From CAVXFB01 sp963760935 (lineage in GTDB: Bacteria > Planctomycetota > Planctomycetia > Pirellulales > Thermoguttaceae), in the NCBI GenBank assembly GCA_963760935.1, contig CAVXFB010000003.1, positions 124,001-188,000 of the forward strand: a stretch of DNA of 64,000 nt, in the 5' to 3' direction. The notes beneath the pieces are model-generated. The model was not told the DNA's origin and did no database searches. It saw only the letters and a program-made list of their open reading frames with translations. Shown here in pieces: positions 27,978-36,515 of the stretch (the stretch's first letter is position 1; every line of letters starts with the position of its first letter). Position numbers and translations under genes: made by a program.

Positions 27978-28790
27978 ATGGACAGCAAAATTGCATCCGC
28001 GATTCACTTGGCACTGGAGCCCGTGGCCCTCGTCTGGTCCGACGACAAGCCCGAGGGGGCCATGGAGTTCGTCCCCGGCAAATGGGGCTGTGTTCTGTTC
28101 CTCCTGGCCGCTGCGGCCAAAGGAAAGACGGCCGTCGCCAGCCGCGAGACGTTCGGCTGCTTTGGCGGCGGGGTGGGCCTGGGATTCGGTGACCAGTACA
28201 AGAACTTCCCTGGCGGCGAGGACTGTTTCTGCCGGTTCCTCTCCAGCGGTAACGCCGGTACCGAGCCGGGCCAGTCGATCGGCCAGGGGATGGCGGCCTC
28301 GGGGGTGACAGCCATGGCCGAGGATTTTCTTCTGGGTGAACGGTACCTCAAGACCCCGGAGACGGTCAGGAAGTTCGTCGCCTGCTTGCCCATCACCGAT
28401 ATTCCTGCTCGTTACGTAGTCATGAAGCCGCTCCACGACGTGGATTTCACGCGTGACGACGTCCGCAGCATCACCTTCCTGGTCAATCCAGACCAACTTT
28501 CGGCCCTCGTGGTGCTGGCCAATTACGACGGCGAGCACAACGAGAACGTCATCATCCCGTTTGCTGCCGGCTGCCAGAGCATCGGGATTTGCACATTTCG
28601 GGAGAGCGAGAGGGAGCACCCGCGAGCAGTGGTGGGCTTGGTTGATCTTTCCGCCCGCAAGAATCTGCGACGGCAGCTTGGCAAGGACGTGATGTCGCTG
28701 TCGGTCACGACCAAGATGTTCCAGCGGATGGAGGGGAATGTCGACGGGAGCTTCTTGGGACGCGAGACGTGGAAGAGCCTGCTGGAATAG
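27978..28790 (+). CDS. DUF169 family protein
   Basis: 270 aa. MDSKIASAIHLALEPVALVW, GCVLFLLAAAAKGKTAVASRETFGCFGGGVGLG, a cysteine pair DCFCRFLSSG, and LPARYVVMKPLHDV-like text in the second half fit DUF169, a family with conserved cysteines seen mainly in anaerobes and archaea. Just 12 bases downstream starts a flavodoxin-family fragment, suggesting a redox operon that has since broken. Confidence 0.85.
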   Translation: MDSKIASAIHLALEPVALVWSDDKPEGAMEFVPGKWGCVLFLLAAAAKGKTAVASRETFGCFGGGVGLGFGDQYKNFPGGEDCFCRFLSSGNAGTEPGQSIGQGMAASGVTAMAEDFLLGERYLKTPETVRKFVACLPITDIPARYVVMKPLHDVDFTRDDVRSITFLVNPDQLSALVVLANYDGEHNENVIIPFAAGCQSIGICTFRESEREHPRAVVGLVDLSARKNLRRQLGKDVMSLSVTTKMFQRMEGNVDGSFLGRETWKSLLE

Positions 28791-28802
28791 GAGGACCGAA
28801 CC

Positions 28803-28931
28803 ATGCAAATCATGACCATCCTGGGCAGCCCCAGACGTCAGGGTAACACAGCGAAGGTTCTGGGTTGGATCGAAGAGCAGTTTCACGCCGCCGGTCACAA
28901 TGTGGACCCAAAGACCCATGAACGCTCGTAA
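28803..28931 (+). pseudogene. Flavodoxin-family NAD(P)H reductase, N-terminal remnant
   Basis: MQIMTILGSPRRQGNTAKVLGWIEEQFHAAGHNVD, the FMN phosphate-binding N-terminus of NADPH-dependent FMN reductases (GSPRxxGNT), with GGAGGA upstream. The family homology stops at GHNVD (about 28907) and the frame closes after 42 codons. The C-terminal half of such a protein is found 3.7 kb away on the other strand (32652-32945). Confidence 0.8.
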
Positions 28932-29310
28932 CAACGATTCGTCCGACAACAAGATCCACGCCAAGTTGCAGGCCGTGGCTGCGGCGATGGCGACACCACC
29001 CCCGTGGTATGATGCCCGGTCGAAGCTAACCCCGGCCTCAAGTGACGAAGAACGCCTAGCGGTGCACCAAGCCATCTGACGTTCCGGAACGCTGCCCGAT
29101 GAAGCGTCGTTCTTCCTGGTGTCCACCTTGATTGACGCGATCACTTTGGAGGACGCCGCCGACGCCCTCCTTGGTGCTGCGGCGACTGCGCATCAACTTG
29201 GCGTTCGCCGTGCGCACGCCGTTTGGACCGGAGAATGTTCCGTAAGTGGCATTGAGCCAGCCGTACCGTTATGCTTTAGCGTAGCGCGGCATATCCGCAA
29301 CCAAGAATGA
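28918..29310 (+). pseudogene. Relic of a planctomycete hypothetical gene
   Basis: First frame KIHAKLQAVAAAMATPPPWYDARSKL, LTPASSDEERLAVHQAI, then a TGA. One base later the text resumes: SGTLPDEASFFLVSTLIDAIT and LEDAADALL. I recall this pattern as the N-terminal half of a planctomycete family. The segment STLIDAI resembles the upstream frame of the gene at 33001 (STLIDDIATRDAHDTLYDNE), so this may be the separated 5' part of that gene or a paralogue. Confidence 0.5.
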
Positions 29311-29357
29311 AAAAGGACGCCCTTCCCTCTGGAGAACCCGAGAACAGGAGAGACAAC

Positions 29358-31526
29358 ATGAGGCCGAACGAAGCGTGGGCGTCTGTTCTTTCCGCGGCAT
29401 GGAAGGTTCTACTGCTGGCGATGGCGGTAGAGTTGGCAGGCACGCTCTCTGCCCAGGCGGCCGAGGCGCAGTGGCGGTCGCTGCCCATCCGCTCCAAGGC
29501 TGAGTTTGAAAAGGGCCTGCCCGGCGGCGAAGCCGAGCAACACGCGCAAGGCATGACCCGCTCGTTCTCCAATCCCGATCGCATCTACCTCTCCCACGAC
29601 GTCGGACAGGTCTGGCGCAGCGACGACAACGGGCACACGTGGCACCACCCAACCTGTAAGGGCATGTACGTCCGTTCCGGGCAATCTATCGAGGTCGATC
29701 CGGTTAACGCGGATGTGGTGTTGGCGATCGTAAGCTGCAGCTATGATCACCTCGCCCGCAATTTCCAGGGGCTCTACCGTTCGGAGGACGCTGGCGCGAG
29801 TTGGACGCTCGTTCTGAAACTCCCCGAGGTGGATCACCAGCGCAGCATGCAGCGCACCATTGCCTGGGACCCGACAAGCCTGACCGGGAGTGAGGCCAAG
29901 CGGTGGTACGCCGGATTTGCCGGCAAGGCATTGTACCGCTCCGAGGATGGCGGCCGCACCTGGACGCAAGTACGCGGCCTGGACGAACATCGCCCGCTCT
30001 ACGGCGTGGCATCGCACCCGACCCGCTCGGGCGTGCTCTACGTCTACTCCCAGCGGGGCCTGTTCGTCAGCGAGGATGGCGGTGTCACGCTTTTGCCGCT
30101 GGGCGACCTGCCGAAAGGCGAGGTGCGGTCGCTCGATATCAACCGTGCAAATCCGTCGGACATGTACGCAACGGTGGACGGCGCTGGCCTTTTCCGCTCG
30201 CGCGACGGCGGCCAGCGATTCCGGCAAGTCAAACAGTTCAACGCACAGTACGTTGTCGTGCATCCGACCGACCGGAGCCGAATCTACCTCGTCGGCCGAC
30301 GCGGCGCCCACATGCTGACCAGCCGCGACGAAGGCGTCACCTGGCGCACCCCGAAGGTCATCCCGTTGCCCGGCTGGGGCCGAGAATCCGGCGGCTGGAA
30401 GACACAGATCAACGGACAGTTTAGCATCCTGCTGCCCGATCCGCGTAACCCCGACTCGGCGGTAGGCATTGCAAACGCCACGCTGTATCGGACCGACGAC
30501 GGCGGCCGCACCTTCACCGACACTTCCGCCGGATTCACCGGCTACTCCTGGGGCTGGTTCACAAAACCAGTCCTCTTCGACGTGGCTGATCCGAATCGGT
30601 TTGCCTTTCTCTGCTACGATGTCGGAATGGTCGTCACCGACAACGGGGGCAAGTGGTTCGAGAGTAGGCACTTGCCACGAACATGGAAGCCGGACGGCTT
30701 GATCGCCCATACGGGCATGTATTCCGGCGACTTCCAGCCGACAGCCGATTCGCAGGTTATCGTCGCCTCAGCCGGCCTCTACTGGCACGATCTGCTTGTC
30801 CGCTCGGAAGACTCGGGACGCACTTGGGCGATCATCGATGACACTCGGGGCAACAACCTCTACGTCGCATTTCACACGCGTGACCCGAAGGTCGTCTACG
30901 CCGACAACAAACGGTCCGACGATGGCGGCCGAACCTTCCGCGTCCTCCGCAACATTCCGGATACCGCGGTGATCTTGGGCATGGCGCCGTCGCATCCGGA
31001 CACCGTGTATGCGATGAATGGAAAGCGAACCGAGTTGTACCGTTCGGACAACCGCGGAGCGACGTGGCGGCTCTACGCCAAGCCGGGATGGCCGATGATG
31101 AAACTCGACACCAAGCCCACCTTCCTGGTCTGCCCCGGCGACCAGAACCGTGTCTACACGATCGATAGTCGGGGTGATCTGGCGACGTTCGACGGCAAGG
31201 TGTGGCGCAGCCTCGGCGTGCTCGACCGGGCTGGCGGGCGTCGAGAACAACGCAATTTCGTGCGACAAGTGGCGGTAGATCCGCGGCGCCCCGAGATCAT
31301 TTACGCGGGGTTGCACGCCGCCGGTCGCCCCTTCCTCTTCCGCAGCATCGACGCCGGCCGAACTTGGGAGGACATCAGCGGCAACCTGCCCCGCGTCGGC
31401 ATCGGTGGGCTCGTGGTACACCCGCAAACGGGCGATGTCTTCACCGGCGGCTGCACCGGGACGCGTGTGCTAGCTCCGCCCTACGAGAGCCCAAAGGCAA
31501 TCTACCACCGGTTGACCGCGCCGTGA
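29358..31526 (+). CDS. Secreted BNR/VPS10-like beta-propeller protein
   Basis: 722 aa from MRPNEAWASVLSAAWKVLLLAM, with AGGAGAGA upstream; signal peptide ending SAQAAEA. Repeated Asp-box motifs run through the protein: VWRSDDNGHTWHH, LYRSEDAGASWTL, LYRSEDGGRTWTQV, LFRSRDGGQRFRQ, LYRTDDGGRTFTD, LVRSEDSGRTWAI, LYRSDNRGATWRL, LFRSIDAGRTWED. This is the S/T-x-D-x-G-x-T-W/F propeller of sialidase, sortilin and glycosidase-like proteins. No catalytic residues can be assigned. It stands alone, on the plus strand. Confidence 0.85.
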   Translation: MRPNEAWASVLSAAWKVLLLAMAVELAGTLSAQAAEAQWRSLPIRSKAEFEKGLPGGEAEQHAQGMTRSFSNPDRIYLSHDVGQVWRSDDNGHTWHHPTCKGMYVRSGQSIEVDPVNADVVLAIVSCSYDHLARNFQGLYRSEDAGASWTLVLKLPEVDHQRSMQRTIAWDPTSLTGSEAKRWYAGFAGKALYRSEDGGRTWTQVRGLDEHRPLYGVASHPTRSGVLYVYSQRGLFVSEDGGVTLLPLGDLPKGEVRSLDINRANPSDMYATVDGAGLFRSRDGGQRFRQVKQFNAQYVVVHPTDRSRIYLVGRRGAHMLTSRDEGVTWRTPKVIPLPGWGRESGGWKTQINGQFSILLPDPRNPDSAVGIANATLYRTDDGGRTFTDTSAGFTGYSWGWFTKPVLFDVADPNRFAFLCYDVGMVVTDNGGKWFESRHLPRTWKPDGLIAHTGMYSGDFQPTADSQVIVASAGLYWHDLLVRSEDSGRTWAIIDDTRGNNLYVAFHTRDPKVVYADNKRSDDGGRTFRVLRNIPDTAVILGMAPSHPDTVYAMNGKRTELYRSDNRGATWRLYAKPGWPMMKLDTKPTFLVCPGDQNRVYTIDSRGDLATFDGKVWRSLGVLDRAGGRREQRNFVRQVAVDPRRPEIIYAGLHAAGRPFLFRSIDAGRTWEDISGNLPRVGIGGLVVHPQTGDVFTGGCTGTRVLAPPYESPKAIYHRLTAP

Positions 31527-31921
31527 CAAACTCGGGGTCTCCAGAGTCGCCTGCCGACGCGGGGCACCAACCCTTGGCCGATCCGCCGGCCCGCGGGTCT
31601 GCCGCCCCGGTAACACCTGAGCCGCCGGGGGACCCAGCGACAATTTGTGACGTGGAAAGGTAGTCATCGTGGACTTTGATCGGATGGCCCCGTTGGCCGC
31701 GTAGCTAGTCGGCACGACGAAGCACAAATCGGGCGAATTATCTGGCAGTTGTCGGACGTGGATACAATGAACCGGTATCCTAAACCGAGCACCTTTCCCC
31801 GCGCAACCGTCGACTAGTTCGCATCCTAAGTCACATTCGTATGTTGTAATCGTCCCCTTCAAGCGGATTACCTTGGCACTCGCCGAGCCACAAATCAGCA
31901 TTCGGGTCATTTTTTCGCAGG
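31527..31921. other. Intergenic, nothing supported
   Basis: 395 bases between the BNR protein and the next PEP-CTERM gene. No clear terminator or RNA was found. Confidence 0.5.
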
Positions 31922-31931
31922 AGGTAGCGTC

Positions 31932-32655
31932 ATGTGCCGGTTCAACTCAATTCCTGGTTATTTCTTGGCCGTTGTTTGTACATGGGCCGGACAGGTGCAG
32001 GCGGACATGATTGCCGACTGGACCTTTGAGACGAGTCAGCCGGCAACTGCGGGGCCATTCGCGCCGGAAATCGGTTTGGGGAGTGCCAGTGGACTGCACG
32101 CCGGCGCGGCAACCTATTCAAAACGGCTCGCTGCATTCCTTCAACTCCAACACTTGAGCCGTCGGCGACTACTACCAGTTTCAGATCAGTTCGCTTGGTT
32201 ATACGGATATCGGCGTCTCGTTTGACCAAGTCAGCAGCAACACTGGCCCCCGCGACTTTCGCTTGGCGTACAGCACTGACGGAAGCGCCTTTACGGATTT
32301 CACCACGTATAGCGTGCTGGCCAACGCTTCACCAAATCCGGTCTGGAACTCGACCACCAGCAGCAGTCTATACGGCTATTCCTTCGATCTCTCGTCGATC
32401 ACCACCATCGACAACACCGCGAATGTCTATCTACGACTGATCGACAATTCGACGACCTCTGCCAACGGCGGAACTGTAGGTAGCGCCGGTACGGGCCGCG
32501 TCGATAACGTCGTGGTCTCGGGGATCGCGGTGCCGGAATCCTCCGCTCTGGTCCTGCTGAGCCTGGGCGCTATTGGTTTGGCGCTTTATTGCTGGCGACG
32601 GACACGCAACGATGCAAAGATCGCAGATCGAATCGACGCTGGCCGACACGGCTAG
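31932..32655 (+). pseudogene. PEP-CTERM protein with a frameshift and an in-frame TGA
   Basis: AGGAGGTAGCGTC sits directly before the ATG. First frame: signal peptide ending WAGQVQA, then DMIADWTFETSQPA and LHAGAATYS. At AAAA near 32118 the frame shifts. The continuation NGSLHSFNSNT meets TGA where Trp is expected, then runs on as AVGDYYQFQISSLGYTDIGV, FRLAYSTDGSAFTDFT and the anchor VPESSALVLLSLGAIGLALYCW. The motif is PES rather than PEP. Two independent lesions argue for decay. A shift within AAAA could be an error, but a TGG to TGA change is less likely to be. Confidence 0.7.
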
Positions 32656-32945
32656 TCGGGCCGCGTGCTCAACTTTTTCATCAGCCACGCCATGTTGCGG
32701 GCCAATGTCCGAACCGTCTCCATACCGTCCGTGTCGTTGGCTACCGCGCCCTTCTCCCGACCGAAGGCAATGTTCCAGTACGTCGAGCCGGGCAAGACCA
32801 TTTCGCTAATCGAGAAGAAGTAGTTCAATTGCGCCAAGGTGAAGTTCTGGCCGGCACGCCTGGCAACCACGATCGCCGCTCCCACCTTGCGTCGCAGGAG
32901 ATCTGGGTGCCGTCGAGCGACATAGCCCACCCGGTCCACCCTCAT
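32652..32945 (-). pseudogene. Flavodoxin-family reductase, C-terminal remnant
   Basis: Reads RVDRVGYVARRHPDLLRRK, VGAAIVVARRAGQNFTLAQL, FFSISEMVLPGSTYWNIAFG and TVRTLARNMAWLMKKL, the second half of iron-sulfur-flavoprotein/FMN-reductase-like proteins. The N-terminal FMN-binding half is absent. Its stop overlaps the stop region of the converging PEP-CTERM relic. It meets the 5'-truncated gene at about 32935 head to head. Confidence 0.75.
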
Positions 32946-33425
32946 CGACGACATCGCTACGCGGGATGCGCACGATACCCTGTATGACAACGAAAATCGC
33001 TTGAAGGCGATCGAGAAGCAGTACCGGTTGAGCGAGGGCGGCGTTTGGCCCTCCGGCGCGGCACCGGCCGGATACGCCGACCTTCGGCAGCAATACTACC
33101 GGGCATGGGGCGAGGTTTTCGGCCGCAAACTGGAAGAGTTCGGGGAGCGGAAGATGGCCACACTATTCCGCGACGACGAAGAGCAGTTCGACCGGCTTAC
33201 TGACGCCGGGCGACAGTATTTCTTCGGGTTGGACAACAACGCCGAGAACATGCCTGAGGTCTGGCTACGGGGTCTGGTCGAAGCAGTGGCCGACTGCATG
33301 GTGGCGGACTGCCCGATGGGGCCGCTCGTTTATCGTTACAGCGAAGACGAGGATGACGGAGTCTGGCAGATTGAAATGTATCCGACGCCCGTCGAACTGA
33401 TCGGCGGGGCCGTGGACGGGAAAAT
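32934..33425 (+). pseudogene. Planctomycete hypothetical gene, part 1 (before ISL3 insertion)
   Basis: The frame is open from about 32925 (STLIDDIATRDAHDTLYDNE) without a start codon until the TTG at 33001, so the 5' end is missing. It continues with LKAIEKQYRLSEGGVWPSG, GRKLEEFGERKMATLFRDD, YFFGLDNNAENMPEVWLRGL and MYPTPVELIGGAVDGK. The ISL3 element enters after GGGAAAAT at 33418-33425. The reading frame resumes exactly at 34905. Function unknown. Confidence 0.7.
33418..33425 (+). repeat. Target-site duplication of ISL3 element, left
   Basis: GGGAAAAT, repeated at 34905-34912. Eight bases is the known ISL3 target length. Confidence 0.85.
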
Positions 33426-34904
33426 GCCTCGTCAACAGAATTCGTGGGTGAAGTTTGGCTCGGGGAGGTCGCCGAGCGTGTGAAATAAGGCGAGTTCGAC
33501 GGCTTCGTAGGTGCGAAATCCGTAGGCTTTTCTGAGCGTCAGTTTTGCCTTGTTGTTCAGCCCTTCGACGGAGCCCGCCGAAATCTTCCCTTTCGCACGG
33601 AACCAATTGAGAATCAGGTCTCGATGTTCACGCAGACTCCGAGCAACCTTCTTCATCGGTGCGATCTTGCTCCGCATGGTCCGGGTGCACCACTGGTCCA
33701 GGAACTTCACGGCCCAGGGCGGGCTTGTGTACTCCCAAAACCGCTGGAAGTCCTCCTTCTGAAGAAGACTGCGAACGCTCTGGAGGTTGTACTGCAAGAG
33801 TTCCTTCAGTTTGACCGTTTCCTTCTCGGTGCGGTTCTCGGGACGCTTCAAGAGGCACCAGCGGGAATGCTTCAACACCGCCTCGTAACCGTCACGCTTC
33901 AGTCGGGCCGCCTCGCTGCGGCGGACTTCGTCAACCGCCTCGTTCATCTTCTTCATGATGTGGAAGCGGTCCAGGACGTGGACGGCCTGCTTCAGGTCCT
34001 CGGCAATCACGTTGAGGTACGGCCGCCACATGTCGCTGCATACGAAACGGATGGACCGCCGGGCTTCGCCGAGGCTCTTGAAGAATCGTCGCAAACTGTC
34101 CTCCGTCCGCTCCTGGGCTACCCACAACAGTCGCTTCATGCCGTCCTCGATCTGGTATACCAAGGTCAGGTAGCAATGCCCTCGCCGCCACTGGATTTCA
34201 TCCACACCGATGGCCTCGATTCCTTCGAGGTTCTGATGGGCCACGCCCCACCAAACCGCAAGCCTGACCGACTCGAACACGTTTCGCCAATTGGTGTGGA
34301 AGATCGTGGCGACCTCTTCCCACGACAACCGCTTGGCCCAGCGTGCGAGAAACCAGCGATAGGTCGTGGTCAAATGGTTTTTCCCTCGGACCCAAGGCAC
34401 CCGCTCGACCGAAACGCCGCAGCGTGGACAATCGACACGTCGCATGGCATACACGAAGTACACGGTGATTCCCCAGAGGGGAACAAACTCGAACCGTCGC
34501 TCGGGCAGGCGGTCGTAGCCCGGTCTCGGCCGGTGGCAGCCCGAGCAGATCGGTCGGCCATTCTTGCGGGCATGCAACTCGACTTCGAGCATCGGCCGCC
34601 CCGTGCCTTTCACCCATCTGGCTTTTCCATATACGAAGGACTTGAAAGGTTCGACCCGATTGAGGATAGTCTTCAGTTGCATCCTGTGGTGGCTCCCGGC
34701 GAGATGGTTGGTTTAGCAACTCCATCTTTAACCGGAAACGCCGCAGGATGCGATTGTTTTGGCTTCCAAGGTTCTTACTCTTCCCGGAACAACAGAGAAG
34801 AGGGAAGGAGGTGGGGGCCTGGGGGAGGAACCTGGGGCCACTGGTTCCTCCCCCAGAAACCCGCTCTCACACGTCAATCAACCCACAAATTCTGTTGACG
34901 AACC
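33426..34904 (-). mobile_element. ISL3-family insertion sequence
   Basis: 1,479 bp. Ends GCCTCGTCAACAGAATTC (left) and the complement of GGTTCGTCAACAGAATTT (right) are imperfect inverted repeats. Eight-base direct repeats GGGAAAAT flank it, and one transposase gene fills most of it. The insertion is recent enough that the host frame is exactly restored by removing element plus one repeat. Confidence 0.9.
33432..34682 (-). CDS. ISL3-family transposase
   Basis: 416 aa, full length. N-terminal zinc finger (CSGCHRPRP, CPRCGVSVERVPWVR), helix-turn-helix (LSWEEVATIFHTNWRNVFESV), then the DDE_Tnp_ISL3 domain: IGVDEIQWRRGHCYLTLVYQ, RFVCSDMWRPYLNVI, VLDRFHIMKKMNEAVDEVRR and SVEGLNNKAKLTLRKAYGFR. Catalyses cut-and-paste of the element. 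No frameshift, so probably active. Confidence 0.93.
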   Translation of the reverse strand: MQLKTILNRVEPFKSFVYGKARWVKGTGRPMLEVELHARKNGRPICSGCHRPRPGYDRLPERRFEFVPLWGITVYFVYAMRRVDCPRCGVSVERVPWVRGKNHLTTTYRWFLARWAKRLSWEEVATIFHTNWRNVFESVRLAVWWGVAHQNLEGIEAIGVDEIQWRRGHCYLTLVYQIEDGMKRLLWVAQERTEDSLRRFFKSLGEARRSIRFVCSDMWRPYLNVIAEDLKQAVHVLDRFHIMKKMNEAVDEVRRSEAARLKRDGYEAVLKHSRWCLLKRPENRTEKETVKLKELLQYNLQSVRSLLQKEDFQRFWEYTSPPWAVKFLDQWCTRTMRSKIAPMKKVARSLREHRDLILNWFRAKGKISAGSVEGLNNKAKLTLRKAYGFRTYEAVELALFHTLGDLPEPNFTHEFC

Positions 34905-34912
34905 GGGAAAAT
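34905..34912 (+). repeat. Target-site duplication of ISL3 element, right
   Basis: GGGAAAAT, identical to 33418-33425. Confidence 0.85.
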
Positions 34913-35141
34913 AGTGGTCACAGGGTTCTCCCTCGACATAGAGCAGTTCCGCAGCCTGTTCGACCGCGTCGACAGTGCGGCATGGCAGTCGTTGGGGTTC
35001 CCCAGTGACGAGGGGCCACATGTTTCGGTCGAAGGGGTCTTCCAAGGACACGAAGTCTTCATCCAGGTCCTCGCCTACGCGCCGGAGGACGAGGAGCCGG
35101 GGATGAAAGGCGACACACGCCGGACTGCGGATGACAGGTAA
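34913..35141 (+). pseudogene. Planctomycete hypothetical gene, part 2 (after ISL3 insertion)
   Basis: Joined to part 1 through one copy of the target repeat, the frame reads VDGKIVVTGFSLDIEQFRSL, FDRVDSAAWQSLGFPSDEGP, HVSVEGVFQGHEVFIQVLAY, ending TRRTADDR. The rebuilt protein would have about 217 residues plus the lost N-terminus. The last bases overlap the possible start of the next gene at 35131. Confidence 0.7.
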
Positions 35142-35145
35142 ACCA

Positions 35146-35613
35146 ATGTTGAATAAGTCGCCACTAACAAGTCGACAAATCCTGGCCTGGGCCGATGCGC
35201 ATTATCAGCGCACCGGTCAATGGCCGATGGTCAAATCGGGACCGGTGTATGGTGTAAGAGGCATTACCTGGCAAATCTTGGATCAAGCACTTCGCTGCGG
35301 AACTCGCGGGCTTCCCGGCGGCAGTTCTTTACGGCAACTGCTGGCAAAAAAGCGAGGGATCAAGCCCCATCTCACGTACAACCAGGTGCTGGCGTGGGCC
35401 AATGAGCATCACGACAGGACTGGCAAGTGGCCCACGGTGCGATCGGGCGTCGTTCACGTTGCTCCCCTGGAAAGCTGGTTAGCCATCGATCGGGCCTTGC
35501 GACGTGGCGCGCGGGGCCTCCCCGGCGGCACATCGTTGTTCCGATTGCTCCTGAACAGCGTGGTGCACAAAGATATTATGGTCAGCGACAAAGACCGTGA
35601 GCCAGTGCGGTAG
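35146..35613 (+). CDS. Tandem-repeat protein of unknown function
   Basis: 155 aa with two repeats of about 64 residues: SRQILAWADAHYQRTGQWPM to GLPGGSSLRQLLAKKRG, and TYNQVLAWANEHHDRTGKWP to GLPGGTSLFRLLLN. The W-A-(D/N)-x-H-x-x-R-T-G-x-W-P pattern recurs in many planctomycete proteins and resembles small DNA-binding or helicase-associated modules, but I cannot assign a role. An earlier ATG at 35131 overlaps the previous gene's stop. Confidence 0.7.
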   Translation: MLNKSPLTSRQILAWADAHYQRTGQWPMVKSGPVYGVRGITWQILDQALRCGTRGLPGGSSLRQLLAKKRGIKPHLTYNQVLAWANEHHDRTGKWPTVRSGVVHVAPLESWLAIDRALRRGARGLPGGTSLFRLLLNSVVHKDIMVSDKDREPVR

Positions 35614-35621
35614 TCCAGCGA

Positions 35622-35790
35622 TGATTATTCACCGCGGCCTCAATGCCTATTTTGTCTCCGTCGAAAAGCGTGACCGGCCGGAACTGGTTGGCAAGCCGGT
35701 CATCGTGGGCGGTACGCCCGAAAAACGGGGCGTGGTGTCGGCGGCGAACTATATCGCCCGCAAGTATGGCGTCCACAGCGTCATGCCCGC
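35622..35790 (+). pseudogene. DinB (DNA polymerase IV) N-terminal relic
   Basis: The text IIHRGLNAYFVSVEKRDRPE, LVGKPVIVGGTPEKRGVVSA and ANYIARKYGVHSVMPAV is the start of the Y-family palm/fingers. The usual HVDMDAFFASVE carries the catalytic aspartates; here it is HRGLNAYFVSVE, with Gly and Asn in their place. Homology stops near 35790 and the remaining 90% of the gene is absent. From about 35790 to 36250 I see no intact gene. Confidence 0.75.
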
Positions 35791-36253
35791 CGTGAACGCC
35801 CGGTCGAACTGGGCCTCCAGTTCCACCAGCCGGGCTTCATGCCGGGGAAGCAGCGCGGGGTGCAGATGGAAAATCATGCCGAGCCAAGAACCCTTTTTAG
35901 GGGCTGCACCGCAAGGTGCGCAACGCTTGCGCACACCTTCTTGGGGGCGAGTGGACCGGCAAGATCGTACCGCGACAGGATTCGTTACGGAAGGTGCGCG
36001 GCGCTTACGCACTAGGCACGCTCGGCGTTGCTCCTTACCACGGACTTTGACACCACTCGATTGCCGGAGCCAATACTGCTACACTAACTGTCTTCGCGGC
36101 GCGGTGGTGCCGGATATGTGCCGTCATGTTGCACAACATAACGAATTATCGATGCTCGACAATGCCACATGCCGACAGGCCGCAAACTGTTTTGTGGAAA
36201 CGCCTTAACATCATAAATCACGGGCTGGTAAGAGCGTGTGACGAAGGCCCTTT

Positions 36254-36310
36254 CTGGCCTCAAAATCCAGTCCTCGCAAGAGGTTGTCGGTTCAAGTCCG
36301 ACCTTCGGTA
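36254..36310 (+). tRNA. tRNA-Leu(CAA), 3' half only
   Basis: Anticodon arm CTGGC-CTCAAAA-TCCAG (anticodon CAA), a Leu-type variable arm CCTC-GCAA-GAGG, the T arm GTCGG-TTCAAGT-CCGAC and the 3' acceptor strand CTTCGGT plus A. The matching 5' acceptor (xCCGAAG) and D arm are not present upstream. It is therefore a half gene, as left at one end of an element that integrates into a tRNA, or a deletion relic. Confidence 0.6.
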
Positions 36311-36318
36311 CTTAAAAT

Positions 36319-36354
36319 AAGGACTTACGGCGAACGGTCGCAGGTCCTTTTTTT
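36319..36354 (+). terminator. Rho-independent terminator after tRNA half
   Basis: Arms AAGGAC (36319-36324) and GTCCTT (36344-36349) with a long loop, running into seven T. It would end transcription of the tRNA-Leu locus and suggests the original context of its 3' side is kept. Confidence 0.65.
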
Positions 36355-36515
36355 GTGTCGTTGCGGACCGCACTGGCAGCAAAAATTGGTGGCAATATTT
36401 CGCCGATACAGCTTCCTTGTTTTTGAGCCGTGGTCGTTGACTGCTCACGGCCTGCGAGAGCTTCCACGGAGGCATCAGGCAACTCGCCGAATGGAAAATC
36501 GCCATGGAGTCAAGT

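Noticed and set aside
27861..29144. 427-codon minus-strand frame over DUF169
   Set aside because: Antisense shadow of the DUF169 gene; no recognisable motifs or ribosome site.
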